Shown one piece after another: positions 1-8,785 of a stretch of 40,939 nt of DNA. The translations under genes were made by a program, and so were the position numbers. Origin of the DNA: Clostridiales bacterium (lineage in GTDB: Bacteria > Bacillota > Clostridia > Saccharofermentanales > Saccharofermentanaceae); NCBI GenBank assembly GCA_017940895.1, contig JAGAXM010000003.1, forward strand, positions 1 through 40,939. Reading direction: 5' to 3'. The notes beneath the pieces were generated by a model. It was not told the DNA's origin, searched no databases, and saw nothing but the letters and a program-made list of their open reading frames with translations. The number at the start of each line of letters is the position of its first letter. Position 1 is the stretch's first letter.

Positions 1-260
1 ACCTACATAAACCGTGCTATACTTCATATGTGACCTCCATTTGTATGCGGTAACTCCCATCACCACATGTTTTTTCTAACGATTTGTAGTATATGGGTAA
101 ATCCACGAACCTACAAATCGGGGGTCATTACATATTGTCTACGATTGATAATTGACCAAAAGAAAGCTGAACAGTTAAAGCCCAAGAAAACCAATCCAGG
201 CAACGAGCCATTGATACTCTGGATAAACACTTCACTTCTAAAGAGGATCCGGCGTAAAAC

Positions 261-280
261 TTGGGGACAATTTGGGGACA
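261..280 (+). repeat. Direct repeat TTGGGGACA x2
   Basis: TTGGGGACA occurs at 261-269 and again at 272-280, an 11-bp period, about 110 bp inside the presumed element end. Closely spaced short direct repeats near an attachment core suggest integrase arm-type sites. No binding data exist and the reading rests on position only. Confidence 0.35.
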
Positions 281-387
281 CTTCTCGAAAAAACATGCAT
301 TTAACAATGTTACGATAAACAACATTACATATCTGCAAGCCCTGTATTTTCAAGGCTTTTCGCATTCCTTTACAACGATTCGAACAA

Positions 388-411
388 CTGATTATCGCTC
401 TTTATAATCAG
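388..411. promoter_or_regulatory. Putative attachment-site core (inverted repeat)
   Basis: CTGATTAT (388-395) and ATAATCAG (404-411) are a perfect 8-bp inverted repeat separated by 8 bp. The right arm is the anticodon-arm region of the tRNA fragment. Two inverted core-type sites around a 6-8 bp overlap is the usual layout of a tyrosine-integrase crossover site. The role is inferred from this geometry and the tRNA context. Confidence 0.4.
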
Positions 412-445
412 CAGGTCGTGGGTTCGAGTCCCACAAGCGGCTCCA
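401..445 (+). tRNA. 3' fragment of a tRNA gene (attachment-site duplicate)
   Basis: The segment has the 3' part of a tRNA: anticodon-loop-like bases 401-407, 3' anticodon stem 408-412, variable loop AGGTC 413-417, T stem GTGGG/CCCAC (418-422 and 430-434) around TTCGAGT, acceptor strand AAGCGGC 435-441, discriminator T and encoded CCA 443-445. The matching 5' acceptor strand (GCCGCTT) and D arm are absent upstream, so this is not a complete gene. By alignment the anticodon would read TAT (Ile), but that is uncertain because the junction falls in the anticodon arm. It is best read as the duplicated tRNA end left by integration. Confidence 0.75.
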
Positions 446-448
446 CGT

Positions 449-485
449 AAAACCTCAGGAATTCAAGCTTCACGAGGTTTTTTGT
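449..485 (+). terminator. Intrinsic terminator after the tRNA fragment
   Basis: AAAACCTC (449-456) pairs with GAGGTTTT (474-481) and is followed by more T residues. This is a typical rho-independent terminator for a tRNA transcript, and probably the native terminator of the tRNA gene whose 3' end is duplicated here. Confidence 0.65.
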
Positions 486-582
486 TATCCGATACAAGGC
501 TTCGTTCTCCATACACAGTGCATTTTGCATCCGTTTTGATGGCTTTATGGGGAACAGAAGGGGTATATTCCCTAAAAACACA

Positions 583-732
583 TCAATTAGGCACCGAATC
601 GGCCACCGGATAGGGAACACATGAATTACTAATAAAGTTCCTTATCTCGGCGCTCATCTCATCGCTCTTGTAGTAATGCAGATAGTGCCCGTCGATGTCA
701 ACGTAATCTCCGTTCTTTTGAAGTTCTTCCAT
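583..732 (-). CDS. Small hypothetical protein (49 aa)
   Basis: ATG at 732 is preceded on the minus strand by AGGGGG, seven bases before the start, so translation is plausible. The product begins MEELQKNGDYVDIDGHYLHY and is acidic and soluble, with no recognised domain. The last dozen residues (after about residue 37) change in character and run into AT-rich DNA next to the element end, so the gene may be a truncated remnant. It could be an ordinary small ORF or a broken gene. Confidence 0.4.
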   Translation of the reverse strand: MEELQKNGDYVDIDGHYLHYYKSDEMSAEIRNFISNSCVPYPVADSVPN

Positions 733-735
733 ATC

Positions 736-858
736 TTATCCCCCTATAATTCCGATCAATGAATCACTTAACATATCGAACATTTTGCTTACATCGTAAG
801 AACTTCTGAAGACTCTCCCGCCTGTAATACAGCCTATACTGCAGGTATATAAGAATCC
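736..858 (-). pseudogene. Open frame without start codon, upstream of the 49-aa ORF
   Basis: On the minus strand a 40-codon open frame ends with TAA at 736-738, three bases before the 49-aa ORF. It has no ATG, GTG or TTG in its first half. The only ATGs are near its end, encoding MFDMLSDSLIGIIGG. The frame could be the tail of a degraded gene formerly in an operon with the next ORF, or chance. No family is recognised. Confidence 0.2.
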
Positions 859-941
859 TTACAATCAGTATTGGCAGTATCTGTTTAAATAAGATAGCGG
901 AAGATATACTACAGGCAGTATAAAAAGCGAGGAGTCAGATC

Positions 942-1892
942 ATGAAACACAAAGCTGCACCTTGGAAGATCGTTTACATCGTAATTGCACTGGCAATAAT
1001 ACTTTGGATAGATCTGGGATCCGCTCTTCCTTTACTGCTTTACCGCCCCGACACCGTCGCACACGAAGAATTCGACCTGAACGAATGTGATCTTTATATC
1101 GAAGATGACCATGACGAAACCGCCGCTGTCAGCCGGGGCAACGGAGAGATCATCAAAGTATCAACCAACATCCTCACTTCGTTAAGCGGAGACGACTGCG
1201 GCCACGATTATGCGAGGCTTTATATCAGAATAAAGAACGGCGACAGCGAACTGTGGTATACCGCAAGCTCGACTACGTCCTTCGAAATGGAGGTCGTCCA
1301 GACCGGCGATTATGTCACATTCGATTATTATGAAGAAGATGATTATCTTGACGGCTGGTTCAGGCGCGAACCCGATTTCGGGGGAAGAATAATCAACTTG
1401 AATATCGAACACGATCCGGAGCAGATATCAAGCATCCGTGTCGCGAACAAAACAGCTGAAAACGGTGTTCTGGAAGACTCTGTATCAGACAGAATCAGCG
1501 CACTCATTTTCCCTACTCTCATCTACATCGCAGTTGCAGCAATAATGTTTATAGTCATTTGCTTCGTCAAACCAACACCCGCCAGAATCGCATTGTTTAT
1601 CCTGTCCGGAATCCTGGCTGTAGTGATGGTCCGCTTTCCGTTTATGCCGACTTCAGGAACAGTAATATCTTCCGGACACTCCCGTCCCTGCTACAATCTT
1701 GACGGCACATGGGACGACGTAACCGAATTCTATACGATCAGCTTCGATTCATTCGGCAGAGATTATGAATACACCTATGTAATATCAACCCCCTACGGGC
1801 AATATCATAATGACAGATATGACTGCGGCGATCACGTGGATCTGGTCTACAACCCCTTCTATCCGACAGTGATCGTAAGAATCACATCCTGA
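942..1892 (+). CDS. Membrane protein with C-terminal DUF3592-like segment
   Basis: The protein has 316 residues. An N-terminal hydrophobic segment (about 9-30) is followed by an acidic, Cys-containing extracytoplasmic domain (about 35-180). Two further membrane helices lie at about 187-209 and 213-233, followed by a second exposed domain. The last 70 residues, ending in a GDHVDLVYNPFYPTVIV stretch, resemble the G-x-V-x-V-x-YnP pattern of DUF3592 membrane proteins; this is a weak, unsearched resemblance. The start is supported by GCGAGGAG eight bases upstream. It stands alone, divergent from its left neighbours. The function is unknown. Confidence 0.75.
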   Translation: MKHKAAPWKIVYIVIALAIILWIDLGSALPLLLYRPDTVAHEEFDLNECDLYIEDDHDETAAVSRGNGEIIKVSTNILTSLSGDDCGHDYARLYIRIKNGDSELWYTASSTTSFEMEVVQTGDYVTFDYYEEDDYLDGWFRREPDFGGRIINLNIEHDPEQISSIRVANKTAENGVLEDSVSDRISALIFPTLIYIAVAAIMFIVICFVKPTPARIALFILSGILAVVMVRFPFMPTSGTVISSGHSRPCYNLDGTWDDVTEFYTISFDSFGRDYEYTYVISTPYGQYHNDRYDCGDHVDLVYNPFYPTVIVRITS

Positions 1893-2006
1893 CAGCGACT
1901 ATGCATTCTCCGTTTCTGTATTTGGCATGAGTTTTATCTTATTCCCATTAGGATGCTATCAGAAAAATATTAAAAACAAAAATCTCTCAAAACGTCACCC
2001 GCACAA

Positions 2007-3407
2007 TCAGTTGTAGCTTCCCACATCAACGAAGACGGGATTGTCGACAGGACCTTCGCTTCCGGTGAATGCCACCTGGATTCTGCCTGTAGCATAGTCG
2101 ACGATTATAAGCTGCGACGTGCCCGTGCTGTGAACATTCTCCACCTCGTACTGCTCGACAGTTTCCTGCGTGATCATGTTCTTAAGATCAGCTATGGAGA
2201 ACACATCAAACTGCCCCACCCACTCGTTGTATTTCGCGAAGCGGACGATGTTGTTGGTGTTACCGGTGAAGCCGTCCTGATTACCTGCAGTCGTAAAAGA
2301 ATTAACGATGCAAAGCGAATCGGTGTGGTCCCAGGAAAGACCTTCCATGATAGGCGTGTCGGCGTCTCTTAAGACAGAGAATCCGAGCCCCGCTTCCGCC
2401 ACCTGCGCGACGCAGTCTTCTGCGCAGAAAGCTTCATTACCGTCAGCTAGTGTCAGGTTATGGCACCATGTAAACTCAGCGCTCTCGCCCACCATAAATT
2501 CGCCGACTTCCCTCGCGGTAGTAAACTCCTCGAGAGCGAAACGCAACTCCATCGTGTAGCACTTTCTGCCCTCGTAGATGAACCTCTCATCAGTCGGTGT
2601 TCCGACATCCAGGATCGCCGCGAAAACGCCGTCATCGTTAACGCCGGAGATGATGTCGAGAAGACCCATGATCTGAATTGCAGTGATACTTCTGTCTCCG
2701 TTTCGCATATGAACAACGCAATTTGTCATACCCATCTGGTATTCGCTTCCAAGCGACCACTCTAGGTTACGAAGAGCCATCATCTCGCCTGTCTCAGTGC
2801 GTTCTCCCCAGAGGGTAAGAGCACTGCATGCCGTGGGGCGAAGAGCATCGGGAATCATGTTAAGAGCGATAACTTCCTCGTAGGAGAACAGGCCGTCTTC
2901 AACAAAGCCGTGCCTGCCTTCCGAAAAGGATTCGGCCAAACCTGCGAGCTCTTCCTTAAACTCATCGCGCATCGAATCGTAGAGAGTCAGCACTCTGTCT
3001 TCTACGGCTTCCGGTGTATAAGTTCCGCCGTACATCATTCTTATGGTGTCATAAAGGTAAGGCTCCATAACGGATTCGAATTCAGGCATCGCCTGAGGGA
3101 TCGTTCTGCCGTAAGCTGCACCTACGTCATACCTGCTTCCGTTCTCGTAATCGAGCGTTACGTCGTAGTAGTCAGGCATTACCGCTATCTCGCAAAGTCC
3201 GTCATCAGAGACATAAGTGGCGGTTGCTTCTTCGACCACACCCTCATCGGTATATGTAACGCCGGCGCCGCCGTAATAATCATCTACCGGAACAAGAGGT
3301 GCATCACCTATACCGAGTGTCATGCTGTCAGAAGCCTTAGTGCATCCCGTAAGACCGATCATTACAGATCCTACGAGGACCGTTGAAATCAATTTCTTAT
3401 TCATCAT
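2007..3407 (-). CDS. Lipoprotein of the Ntn-hydrolase (choloylglycine/C45-like) type
   Basis: The 466-aa protein has a lipoprotein signal (lipobox LTGC, Cys22), so it should sit on the outer face of the membrane. Its centre carries a Cys194-containing motif (ACSALTLWG) followed by TxTGxxxxxRNLEW at about 204-217 and a conserved N-D-x-G-V-F segment. This is the signature of Ntn hydrolases that cut linear amides or transfer acyl groups (choloylglycine hydrolase/acyl-CoA:6-APA acyltransferase group), where such a Cys becomes the N-terminal nucleophile. Its ATG overlaps the stop of the permease gene (ATGA), so it is probably coupled to the ABC operon. It may modify or inactivate the compound that the module senses. 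The substrate is unknown. Confidence 0.75.
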   Translation of the reverse strand: MMNKKLISTVLVGSVMIGLTGCTKASDSMTLGIGDAPLVPVDDYYGGAGVTYTDEGVVEEATATYVSDDGLCEIAVMPDYYDVTLDYENGSRYDVGAAYGRTIPQAMPEFESVMEPYLYDTIRMMYGGTYTPEAVEDRVLTLYDSMRDEFKEELAGLAESFSEGRHGFVEDGLFSYEEVIALNMIPDALRPTACSALTLWGERTETGEMMALRNLEWSLGSEYQMGMTNCVVHMRNGDRSITAIQIMGLLDIISGVNDDGVFAAILDVGTPTDERFIYEGRKCYTMELRFALEEFTTAREVGEFMVGESAEFTWCHNLTLADGNEAFCAEDCVAQVAEAGLGFSVLRDADTPIMEGLSWDHTDSLCIVNSFTTAGNQDGFTGNTNNIVRFAKYNEWVGQFDVFSIADLKNMITQETVEQYEVENVHSTGTSQLIIVDYATGRIQVAFTGSEGPVDNPVFVDVGSYN

Positions 3408-5854
3408 TCAGTTCTCACTTTCCAAATACGGATGCTGTCCGTAAGTCTTGTCATCAGATAAATGACGATGACAAGTCCCGATATTACGATCAATGGCACG
3501 ATCACGAAGTTATGAACAGGATCTACAGTCAGCTTAAACGAGTAGTTACGAAGAAGACTTACAAACAAAGTCTCTGCGAACTTATTACCTATTGTTGCCG
3601 TAAACAGAAGCGACAATCCCATGGACAAAACGCCCAGGATCGTAAGCCTTATAAGATGCCATCCTCTTATCACGGATCGCTTGAATCCCATGCTCTTAAG
3701 AAGTGCGATATCGGCGGTTTCCTCTTCGATGAAGATGTTCTCATAAAGACAGGTAAGAAGGATCAATACACCTGCCGCAGCGAAAGCCGTCGCCGCGATC
3801 ATCATGTTGAAGATCAGGTCATATCCTTCGAGGAAATCGTTAATAACCTCGTCCGGAGTAAGAACCGTCACCTCACCGTTTGTCCATATTGCCTGCATCT
3901 GTTCTCTTATCGCTTCATGCTCACTTAAAGGTGCATCGATGACAGCCGAATACACATAATCAGGAGTAAAGAAAGCGCCTTCGAATTCAGGGCTCATGAT
4001 CACCTTCACCAGATCAGTTCCGTGGTAGTCGATGAAACCCGTAACCATGAAGTCCTCAGTCACCTTGGTCGTGTGGGTGTGATCTTCAGAGAATCTGTCA
4101 TATTCAAGCGTTACATAATCGCCGATGCCGACTCCCAGCATATCCGCGTGATACTTGGAGATCGCGACCTCGTTATAAAGAACGGGAGCATCGCCGCCGG
4201 GAAGATAATAAAGACCTGAAATATCGGCATCCTGCCATGCCATCTCTGCGACCAAACCGACATCGCCATGGTAGATATCCGCAGTGCACATTTCAGTAAG
4301 AACCAGTCTTGCAGGAATATCATTCTCCTCAAGCTTCTCGTTAAGAAGATCATAAACACCGGAATAGCTTCCCGCCTGCTGCACCAGCCTTTCGATGTAT
4401 GTATCGTCAAGCTCAAGATCGAAGTCGATCCTTCCCCTCTGGAAGTAATGCTGCAGGTAGCTTATGTCAAGGACGGAATCCTTTAGCTGTATCATGAACA
4501 GAACCGCCGCTATGCCGAGCGTGTATGCGAGGATGAGATAGATGTATCTTTTAAGTGCGCGGAGGATGTCGCTTACAGCAAGGAAGGATGAAATGCCCAT
4601 AGTCTTGCTTCTGGCTAAAGACAGGCCCGGAAGCTTAGTAAATCTCTCACCTCGATTCTCGCCGTGGATCGCATCGATAACGCTTATCTTATTCATTCTT
4701 CTTAAGGAAAGAACGCAGAAGGATAAGATGAACGCGATGTTCACGAGCATTGCGCTCACGCCGATCATGATCATGGTTACCTTATCGGGGAAGATGACGT
4801 CATAAACGAAGACATCATAGATCTTCTCCGACAGCATGAATCCCAATGGCAGACCGATGAGGCCGCATACTACGCAGAACGCCATGTACTTAACCACATA
4901 GAGAAGCTTATATGAGAATGACCACACGCCGATGGCCTTCATCATGCCGATCTGCTTTGCCTCACGCTTCACCATCGACTTTATACTGAAGTCTATCGTC
5001 ATCATGATCATCGCCATTACGAATACCGCAACGATGAGTGTCGAAAGAACAATGATAAGCACCATGATTCCGGTATCGTTCATGCTTGCAACCTTAGTCG
5101 CTCCGGTTATGATCCCGCGGTCTTCGAACTGAAGCGAAGTATCCGTAATTATCGGAAGCAACGTGTCGATATAATCGCCGTCTCCGGCATCAACATTAAG
5201 CTCATAGAAATCGGTCTTCTTCGGACATTCTGCGTAGAAAGTTTCAGCGTCTCTGTCAGACAGGTAGAGGAACCTCCAAGTAAGCTCTATCGGATTTCTG
5301 TAGATCTCACATATCGTGAATTCATATACATTACCCATCTGAGTAGCAAGTCTGATCTTGTCGCCGACACCGATTCCCATACGTCTCGCCATAAGCTGCG
5401 ATATAGCCACGCATCCGTTAGGGACTTCGAAGTCTTCGCCGTTTAGTGTATACGGGATGTTTCTCTCCCCGGGCTTTGAAGTAATGACGTAAATTCCGTC
5501 TATCGCCTCAACCCTCTCGCCTTCTTCATCATTGACAAACACGGTTCTGTCAGACATCGCGACTACCTGACTTACATACATGTCTCTTGCTATATCAAGC
5601 GAGCCGAAAGCATCGAACACTTCCTGTCTTGCCCCTTCGGCATCAGACTGATCGACCGGCATCAATACGATAAGATCCGTTGAATTACACTTCTCGTATG
5701 TTATCTGCTCACCGACCATGAATGAATAAAGAAGCGTCGCACCTGCGACCATCGCGACTGTAGCCACGATCATGAACGCGAACAGCACTACATTAAGCGC
5801 TTTCTGATCCTTAAGATCTCTTTTAAGCATACTAAGATACATATGGCTTACCAT
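3404..5854 (-). CDS. ABC transporter permease, FtsX/MacB type
   Basis: The 816-residue protein has one N-terminal membrane helix (about 21-47), a large extracytoplasmic domain, and a first FtsX-type permease block (about 262-385, three helices). A second helix begins at about 435, then a second exposed domain, then a second FtsX block near the C terminus with the motif EETADIALLKSMGFKRSVIRG. Two FtsX domains and about 8 helices fit permeases of the BceB/YtrF-like kind, involved in peptide sensing, detoxification or lipoprotein handling. The gene overlaps the ATPase gene by 7 nt and the lipoprotein gene by 4 nt. An internal ATG 12 bases downstream (5842) is an alternative start. Confidence 0.9.
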   Translation of the reverse strand: MVSHMYLSMLKRDLKDQKALNVVLFAFMIVATVAMVAGATLLYSFMVGEQITYEKCNSTDLIVLMPVDQSDAEGARQEVFDAFGSLDIARDMYVSQVVAMSDRTVFVNDEEGERVEAIDGIYVITSKPGERNIPYTLNGEDFEVPNGCVAISQLMARRMGIGVGDKIRLATQMGNVYEFTICEIYRNPIELTWRFLYLSDRDAETFYAECPKKTDFYELNVDAGDGDYIDTLLPIITDTSLQFEDRGIITGATKVASMNDTGIMVLIIVLSTLIVAVFVMAMIMMTIDFSIKSMVKREAKQIGMMKAIGVWSFSYKLLYVVKYMAFCVVCGLIGLPLGFMLSEKIYDVFVYDVIFPDKVTMIMIGVSAMLVNIAFILSFCVLSLRRMNKISVIDAIHGENRGERFTKLPGLSLARSKTMGISSFLAVSDILRALKRYIYLILAYTLGIAAVLFMIQLKDSVLDISYLQHYFQRGRIDFDLELDDTYIERLVQQAGSYSGVYDLLNEKLEENDIPARLVLTEMCTADIYHGDVGLVAEMAWQDADISGLYYLPGGDAPVLYNEVAISKYHADMLGVGIGDYVTLEYDRFSEDHTHTTKVTEDFMVTGFIDYHGTDLVKVIMSPEFEGAFFTPDYVYSAVIDAPLSEHEAIREQMQAIWTNGEVTVLTPDEVINDFLEGYDLIFNMMIAATAFAAAGVLILLTCLYENIFIEEETADIALLKSMGFKRSVIRGWHLIRLTILGVLSMGLSLLFTATIGNKFAETLFVSLLRNYSFKLTVDPVHNFVIVPLIVISGLVIVIYLMTRLTDSIRIWKVRTE

Positions 5855-6609
5855 CCCATCTCATCGAGCCAGGCTCTGACCTTGCGCTCGCGTGCGGAAA
5901 GCTCGTTGTTATCACCCATCTTGCCGAGTGTAAGCTCACCCTGGATGCCGCCGTCCACAAGATAGATGATGCGGTCGCTTATGGACGCTACCTTTTCGCT
6001 GTGGGTTACCATGAGTACCGAAGTGCCCGCACGGTTAGCCTCAAGAAGACGCGTCATAACATCCATGGAAGCTTTGGAATTAAGGGCACCCGTGGGCTCG
6101 TCCGCGAACAATACCTTAGGGTTGTTTATGAGCGCACGGCAAAGGCACGCACGCTGCAACTGACCGCCCGATACCTCGGTGATCTCGCGCTCCGCCGTAT
6201 CAATGATGTCGAGTTTCCTCATAAGCGCTTCGGCGTCCTTACGTACTTCGTCTCGAGGCTTAAGCTTCGCCTGAAATCCCGGCAGAATTATGTTGTCGAT
6301 GATGCTAAGCTTCTTCATCATGTACATCTGCTGGAAGATGAAGCCCATCTTAAGAAGCCTGATGTTAATGAGATCCTTCTCCTTCATGGAAGAAAGCTCC
6401 TCCCCGTCGAAAAGCACACTTCCGGCAGTAACGGTATCCATGCCGCTTACCGTATAAAGCAGCGTGGACTTACCGGAACCCGACGGTCCCATGACAGTTA
6501 CGAATTCTTTCTCCTCAACCTTGAGGTTTACATTCTGAAGAACATTGTTGCTTTGCTTATCAACGATATACGTTTTGCAAAGGTCTTTTGTCTCGATAAT
6601 TGCGGACAT
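5848..6609 (-). CDS. ABC transporter ATP-binding protein
   Basis: The 253-aa ATPase of the MacB/LolD/BceA type should work with the overlapping permease gene. Walker A GPSGSGKST is at 41-49, the signature VSGGQLQRA at 146-154, Walker B VLFADEPTG at 166-174, and a switch His in MVTHSE further on. The start at 6609 is chosen because GGGAGGG lies seven bases before this ATG, whereas an upstream in-frame ATG (6642) has no such site. It lies 59 bp downstream of the histidine kinase gene, in the same orientation. Confidence 0.93.
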   Translation of the reverse strand: MSAIIETKDLCKTYIVDKQSNNVLQNVNLKVEEKEFVTVMGPSGSGKSTLLYTVSGMDTVTAGSVLFDGEELSSMKEKDLINIRLLKMGFIFQQMYMMKKLSIIDNIILPGFQAKLKPRDEVRKDAEALMRKLDIIDTAEREITEVSGGQLQRACLCRALINNPKVLFADEPTGALNSKASMDVMTRLLEANRAGTSVLMVTHSEKVASISDRIIYLVDGGIQGELTLGKMGDNNELSARERKVRAWLDEMGW

Positions 6610-6668
6610 AATATCCCTCCCATAATCATCTTCTGAATGCATTATGGAGGAAAACTATTAAACAATTA

Positions 6669-7988
6669 TTAAAGCGGGAAAAATAAGCAGAATTCGGTCT
6701 CGGAAGTCTGTTCGTTATAACGGGTGGCGACGGTGCCGCCGAGCTTTCTTGCTATGAAGGAAGCCTCATAAAGACCTAAGCCGTTGCCTTCGATATCTGC
6801 AGAATTCGAACCTCTGTAGAAACTGTTAAAGATATATTTCTCTTCATTCTCGGGAACGCGGCTTCCCGTATTGCTGACAACAAATTCATAGCCTTCATCC
6901 GACTTATCGATTAAGACTCCGATATGCTTGCCGTCACTGTACTTGATCGCATTCTCGATAAACTGCGTAAGCACTCTGATGACGCCCGACTTATCGCTGT
7001 TGATCATGACGCGGCTTCTGCAATCGATCGTAAACGGGATCTTAAGAACAGCCATTCGATTGCTGTATTCTTCCTTAAGCCAGTCCTCGATCTCGGACAG
7101 ATAGAACTGATCGATCGAAGGCTCGTATTCGACGATGCTCTTGGACGCGGCATTAAGAAGATCCTTGACGATGTCTTCGATGTCCTGAGTATTCTTCTCG
7201 ATCTTCTCTGCAACCATCGCATCGTCGGGATCGGGTATGCCGTCCTTCCTATAAAGACCGCTCTTCAACGCCTGCGCATAAAGCCTTATGTTAGCGACAG
7301 GGGTCTTGATGCCGTGGGCGATAGATGAGAGCAGCGTCTGCTTCTCCTTCTCTAACGCACGGAGTTTCTTACGGTCTCCCGAGAGCCTGTCGCTTAGCAT
7401 ATTCATACCCCAGATATACTTACCGAAATATCTTTCCTTCGACTCAGGAATATGTTCGCCGGTCTCATTCTTCGCGATCTTCTCCGGGTAGGAAGAAAGC
7501 TTGTTAAACGGCATGATAACCTTCCTGTCTATATAGATAAAGCAGCCGACAAGAATAATGAATGACAAAGCAACGACCGCCTCAGCAAGATAAAGAGTAT
7601 GCGCTTTTCTTGCATCTTCGTAAGTAAAGACAACTATACCCTCAGCTTGACCGTCACGTGATACAGCCCACGTTATGCTGCTTGATGTGTCATCGGAAAG
7701 AAGCTCAGTATCAGCATCATCGATGGAGATATAAGCTATGTCGGAAGGAACATTTCTCTCGCCGTACTCTGCAGCCCAGGATGCTTCCTGCTCCGCCTTC
7801 ACAGCCTCAAAAGCTTCGCCCGCATCATCAGAAGGATAATCCTCCACTTGCTGCACAAATCTGTTCGCGAGAGTATTACGCCTGCCGCTGTCGCCCTCGC
7901 AGATCTTGGTAACACCAAAGAAAACGCCTGCGCCGAGGCAAGCAAAAAGCACAAAAGCAAGAAGATACTTAAGGTAATACTTCCTCAT
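6669..7988 (-). CDS. Sensor histidine kinase
   Basis: The 439-aa protein has helices at about 5-27 and 133-152 flanking an extracytoplasmic sensor of about 105 residues. A linker and DHp domain with H-box SSIAHGIKTP follow (phosphorylated His225), then a HATPase domain with N-box N346 and G-box GNGLGL (401-406). It should phosphorylate the response regulator encoded immediately upstream (6 bp gap). The extended extracytoplasmic loop sets it apart from the short-loop BceS kinases and suggests it senses a ligand directly. A weak GGAG precedes the ATG. Confidence 0.92.
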   Translation of the reverse strand: MRKYYLKYLLAFVLFACLGAGVFFGVTKICEGDSGRRNTLANRFVQQVEDYPSDDAGEAFEAVKAEQEASWAAEYGERNVPSDIAYISIDDADTELLSDDTSSSITWAVSRDGQAEGIVVFTYEDARKAHTLYLAEAVVALSFIILVGCFIYIDRKVIMPFNKLSSYPEKIAKNETGEHIPESKERYFGKYIWGMNMLSDRLSGDRKKLRALEKEKQTLLSSIAHGIKTPVANIRLYAQALKSGLYRKDGIPDPDDAMVAEKIEKNTQDIEDIVKDLLNAASKSIVEYEPSIDQFYLSEIEDWLKEEYSNRMAVLKIPFTIDCRSRVMINSDKSGVIRVLTQFIENAIKYSDGKHIGVLIDKSDEGYEFVVSNTGSRVPENEEKYIFNSFYRGSNSADIEGNGLGLYEASFIARKLGGTVATRYNEQTSETEFCLFFPL

Positions 7989-7994
7989 AAAGCA

Positions 7995-8678
7995 TCAGTC
8001 TCCGCCGAACCTGTATCCTACACGCCAGACTGTGTGGATATACTTGGGATCTTTGGGGTCGTCGCCGAGCTTTTCGCGCAGCCACTTGATGTAGACAGTA
8101 AGTGTCGATACATCGGAGTCGCAGTCGGAGCCCCACACGGCGTCGAACAAAGTCTCCTTCGGGATAACCTTCTCGGGGTGCTTAAGAAAATAGATCAGGA
8201 TCTCGAGTTCCTTGCCTCCGACCTGAATGAGCTCATCGCCCTTATGAACCGTCATGGTATTAAGATCCACACTCAGATCTTTGTATTTAATGATCTTATT
8301 ATCTTCAGTTGACTCAGGATAGTTTCTTCGCAAGACCGCCTTCACCTTGGACAGGAGAAACGGGAAGTAGAACGGCTTACCGATATAATCATCGGCACCG
8401 ATATCAAGACCTAAGATCTTGCTGTCGTCGTCATCCTTCGCGCTCATCATGATGACGGGAATGTCCTGTTCCTTGCGTAGAAGGCGCAGCGTCTCGAAGC
8501 CGTCAAGACCGGGAAGCATAACATCAAGAAGCATCAGCTTATAGTCCTCTTCCTTAAGGCGGAGGATCGCCATCTCGCCGTTCTCGAGAAGCTCAACCGA
8601 ATACCCCTCACGCGACAGCAGATCACGTATAAGAGTACCGAGTTCGTTATTGTCTTCAACGATGAGGATATCTGTCAT
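7995..8678 (-). CDS. Response regulator, OmpR/PhoB family
   Basis: The 227 aa comprise a receiver domain with acidic pocket E8/D9, phospho-acceptor D52, S79 and K101, then a winged-helix DNA-binding domain (about 125-225) with the usual TLTVYIKWLREKL recognition helix and a C-terminal WRVGYRF. It is the first gene of the module that continues with the kinase, ABC genes and lipoprotein, and probably activates that operon. GGGAG stands eight bases before the ATG. Confidence 0.95.
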   Translation of the reverse strand: MTDILIVEDNNELGTLIRDLLSREGYSVELLENGEMAILRLKEEDYKLMLLDVMLPGLDGFETLRLLRKEQDIPVIMMSAKDDDDSKILGLDIGADDYIGKPFYFPFLLSKVKAVLRRNYPESTEDNKIIKYKDLSVDLNTMTVHKGDELIQVGGKELEILIYFLKHPEKVIPKETLFDAVWGSDCDSDVSTLTVYIKWLREKLGDDPKDPKYIHTVWRVGYRFGGD

Positions 8679-8709
8679 TTATCAATCTCCCGAATTCCGT
8701 TCCACTCGG

Positions 8710-8715
8710 ATTATA
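8710..8715 (-). promoter_or_regulatory. -10 box upstream of the response regulator
   Basis: TATAAT on the minus strand lies 31 bases before the response-regulator ATG. The -35 region is poor (no TTGACA-like hexamer at 16-18 bp), which would fit a promoter needing an activator such as the response regulator itself. That last point is inference. Confidence 0.45.
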
Positions 8716-8785
8716 CTATATCCTTTAATAATCCGTCTTATTCGGGTAGTGGTAAAATATGTACACAAACTCTAGGAGGTTCACT

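Larger units (their letters stand above)
1..411. mobile_element. End of a tRNA-integrated element (partial)
   Basis: No convincing gene is visible here. The stretch is AT-rich and differs in composition from the DNA after 450. It stops where the 3' part of a tRNA begins, without the 5' part of that tRNA, which is the arrangement at one end of an integrated element. It contains two direct copies of TTGGGGACA (261-269 and 272-280), the kind of short repeat to which tyrosine integrases bind with their arm domain. The rest of the element and its integrase would lie to the left, outside the window. The element identity is inferred. Confidence 0.4.

Noticed and set aside
67..365. Overlapping ORFs of 65-84 aa on both strands near the left end
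   Set aside because: They have no ribosome binding sites, low-complexity composition and mutually overlap; no domain is visible.
408..620. Minus-strand ORF of 70 aa ending in GLEPTTC
   Set aside because: The ending is the well-known spurious translation of a tRNA 3' end; the frame lies on the tRNA fragment and its terminator and has no ribosome binding site.
6001..6636. Long plus-strand ORF of 211 aa opposite the ABC ATPase
   Set aside because: It is an exact antisense shadow of a gene with complete motifs. The same applies to 2910-3386, 7848-8312, 9478-10059, 11559-12338, 23587-24189 and 27404-27943.
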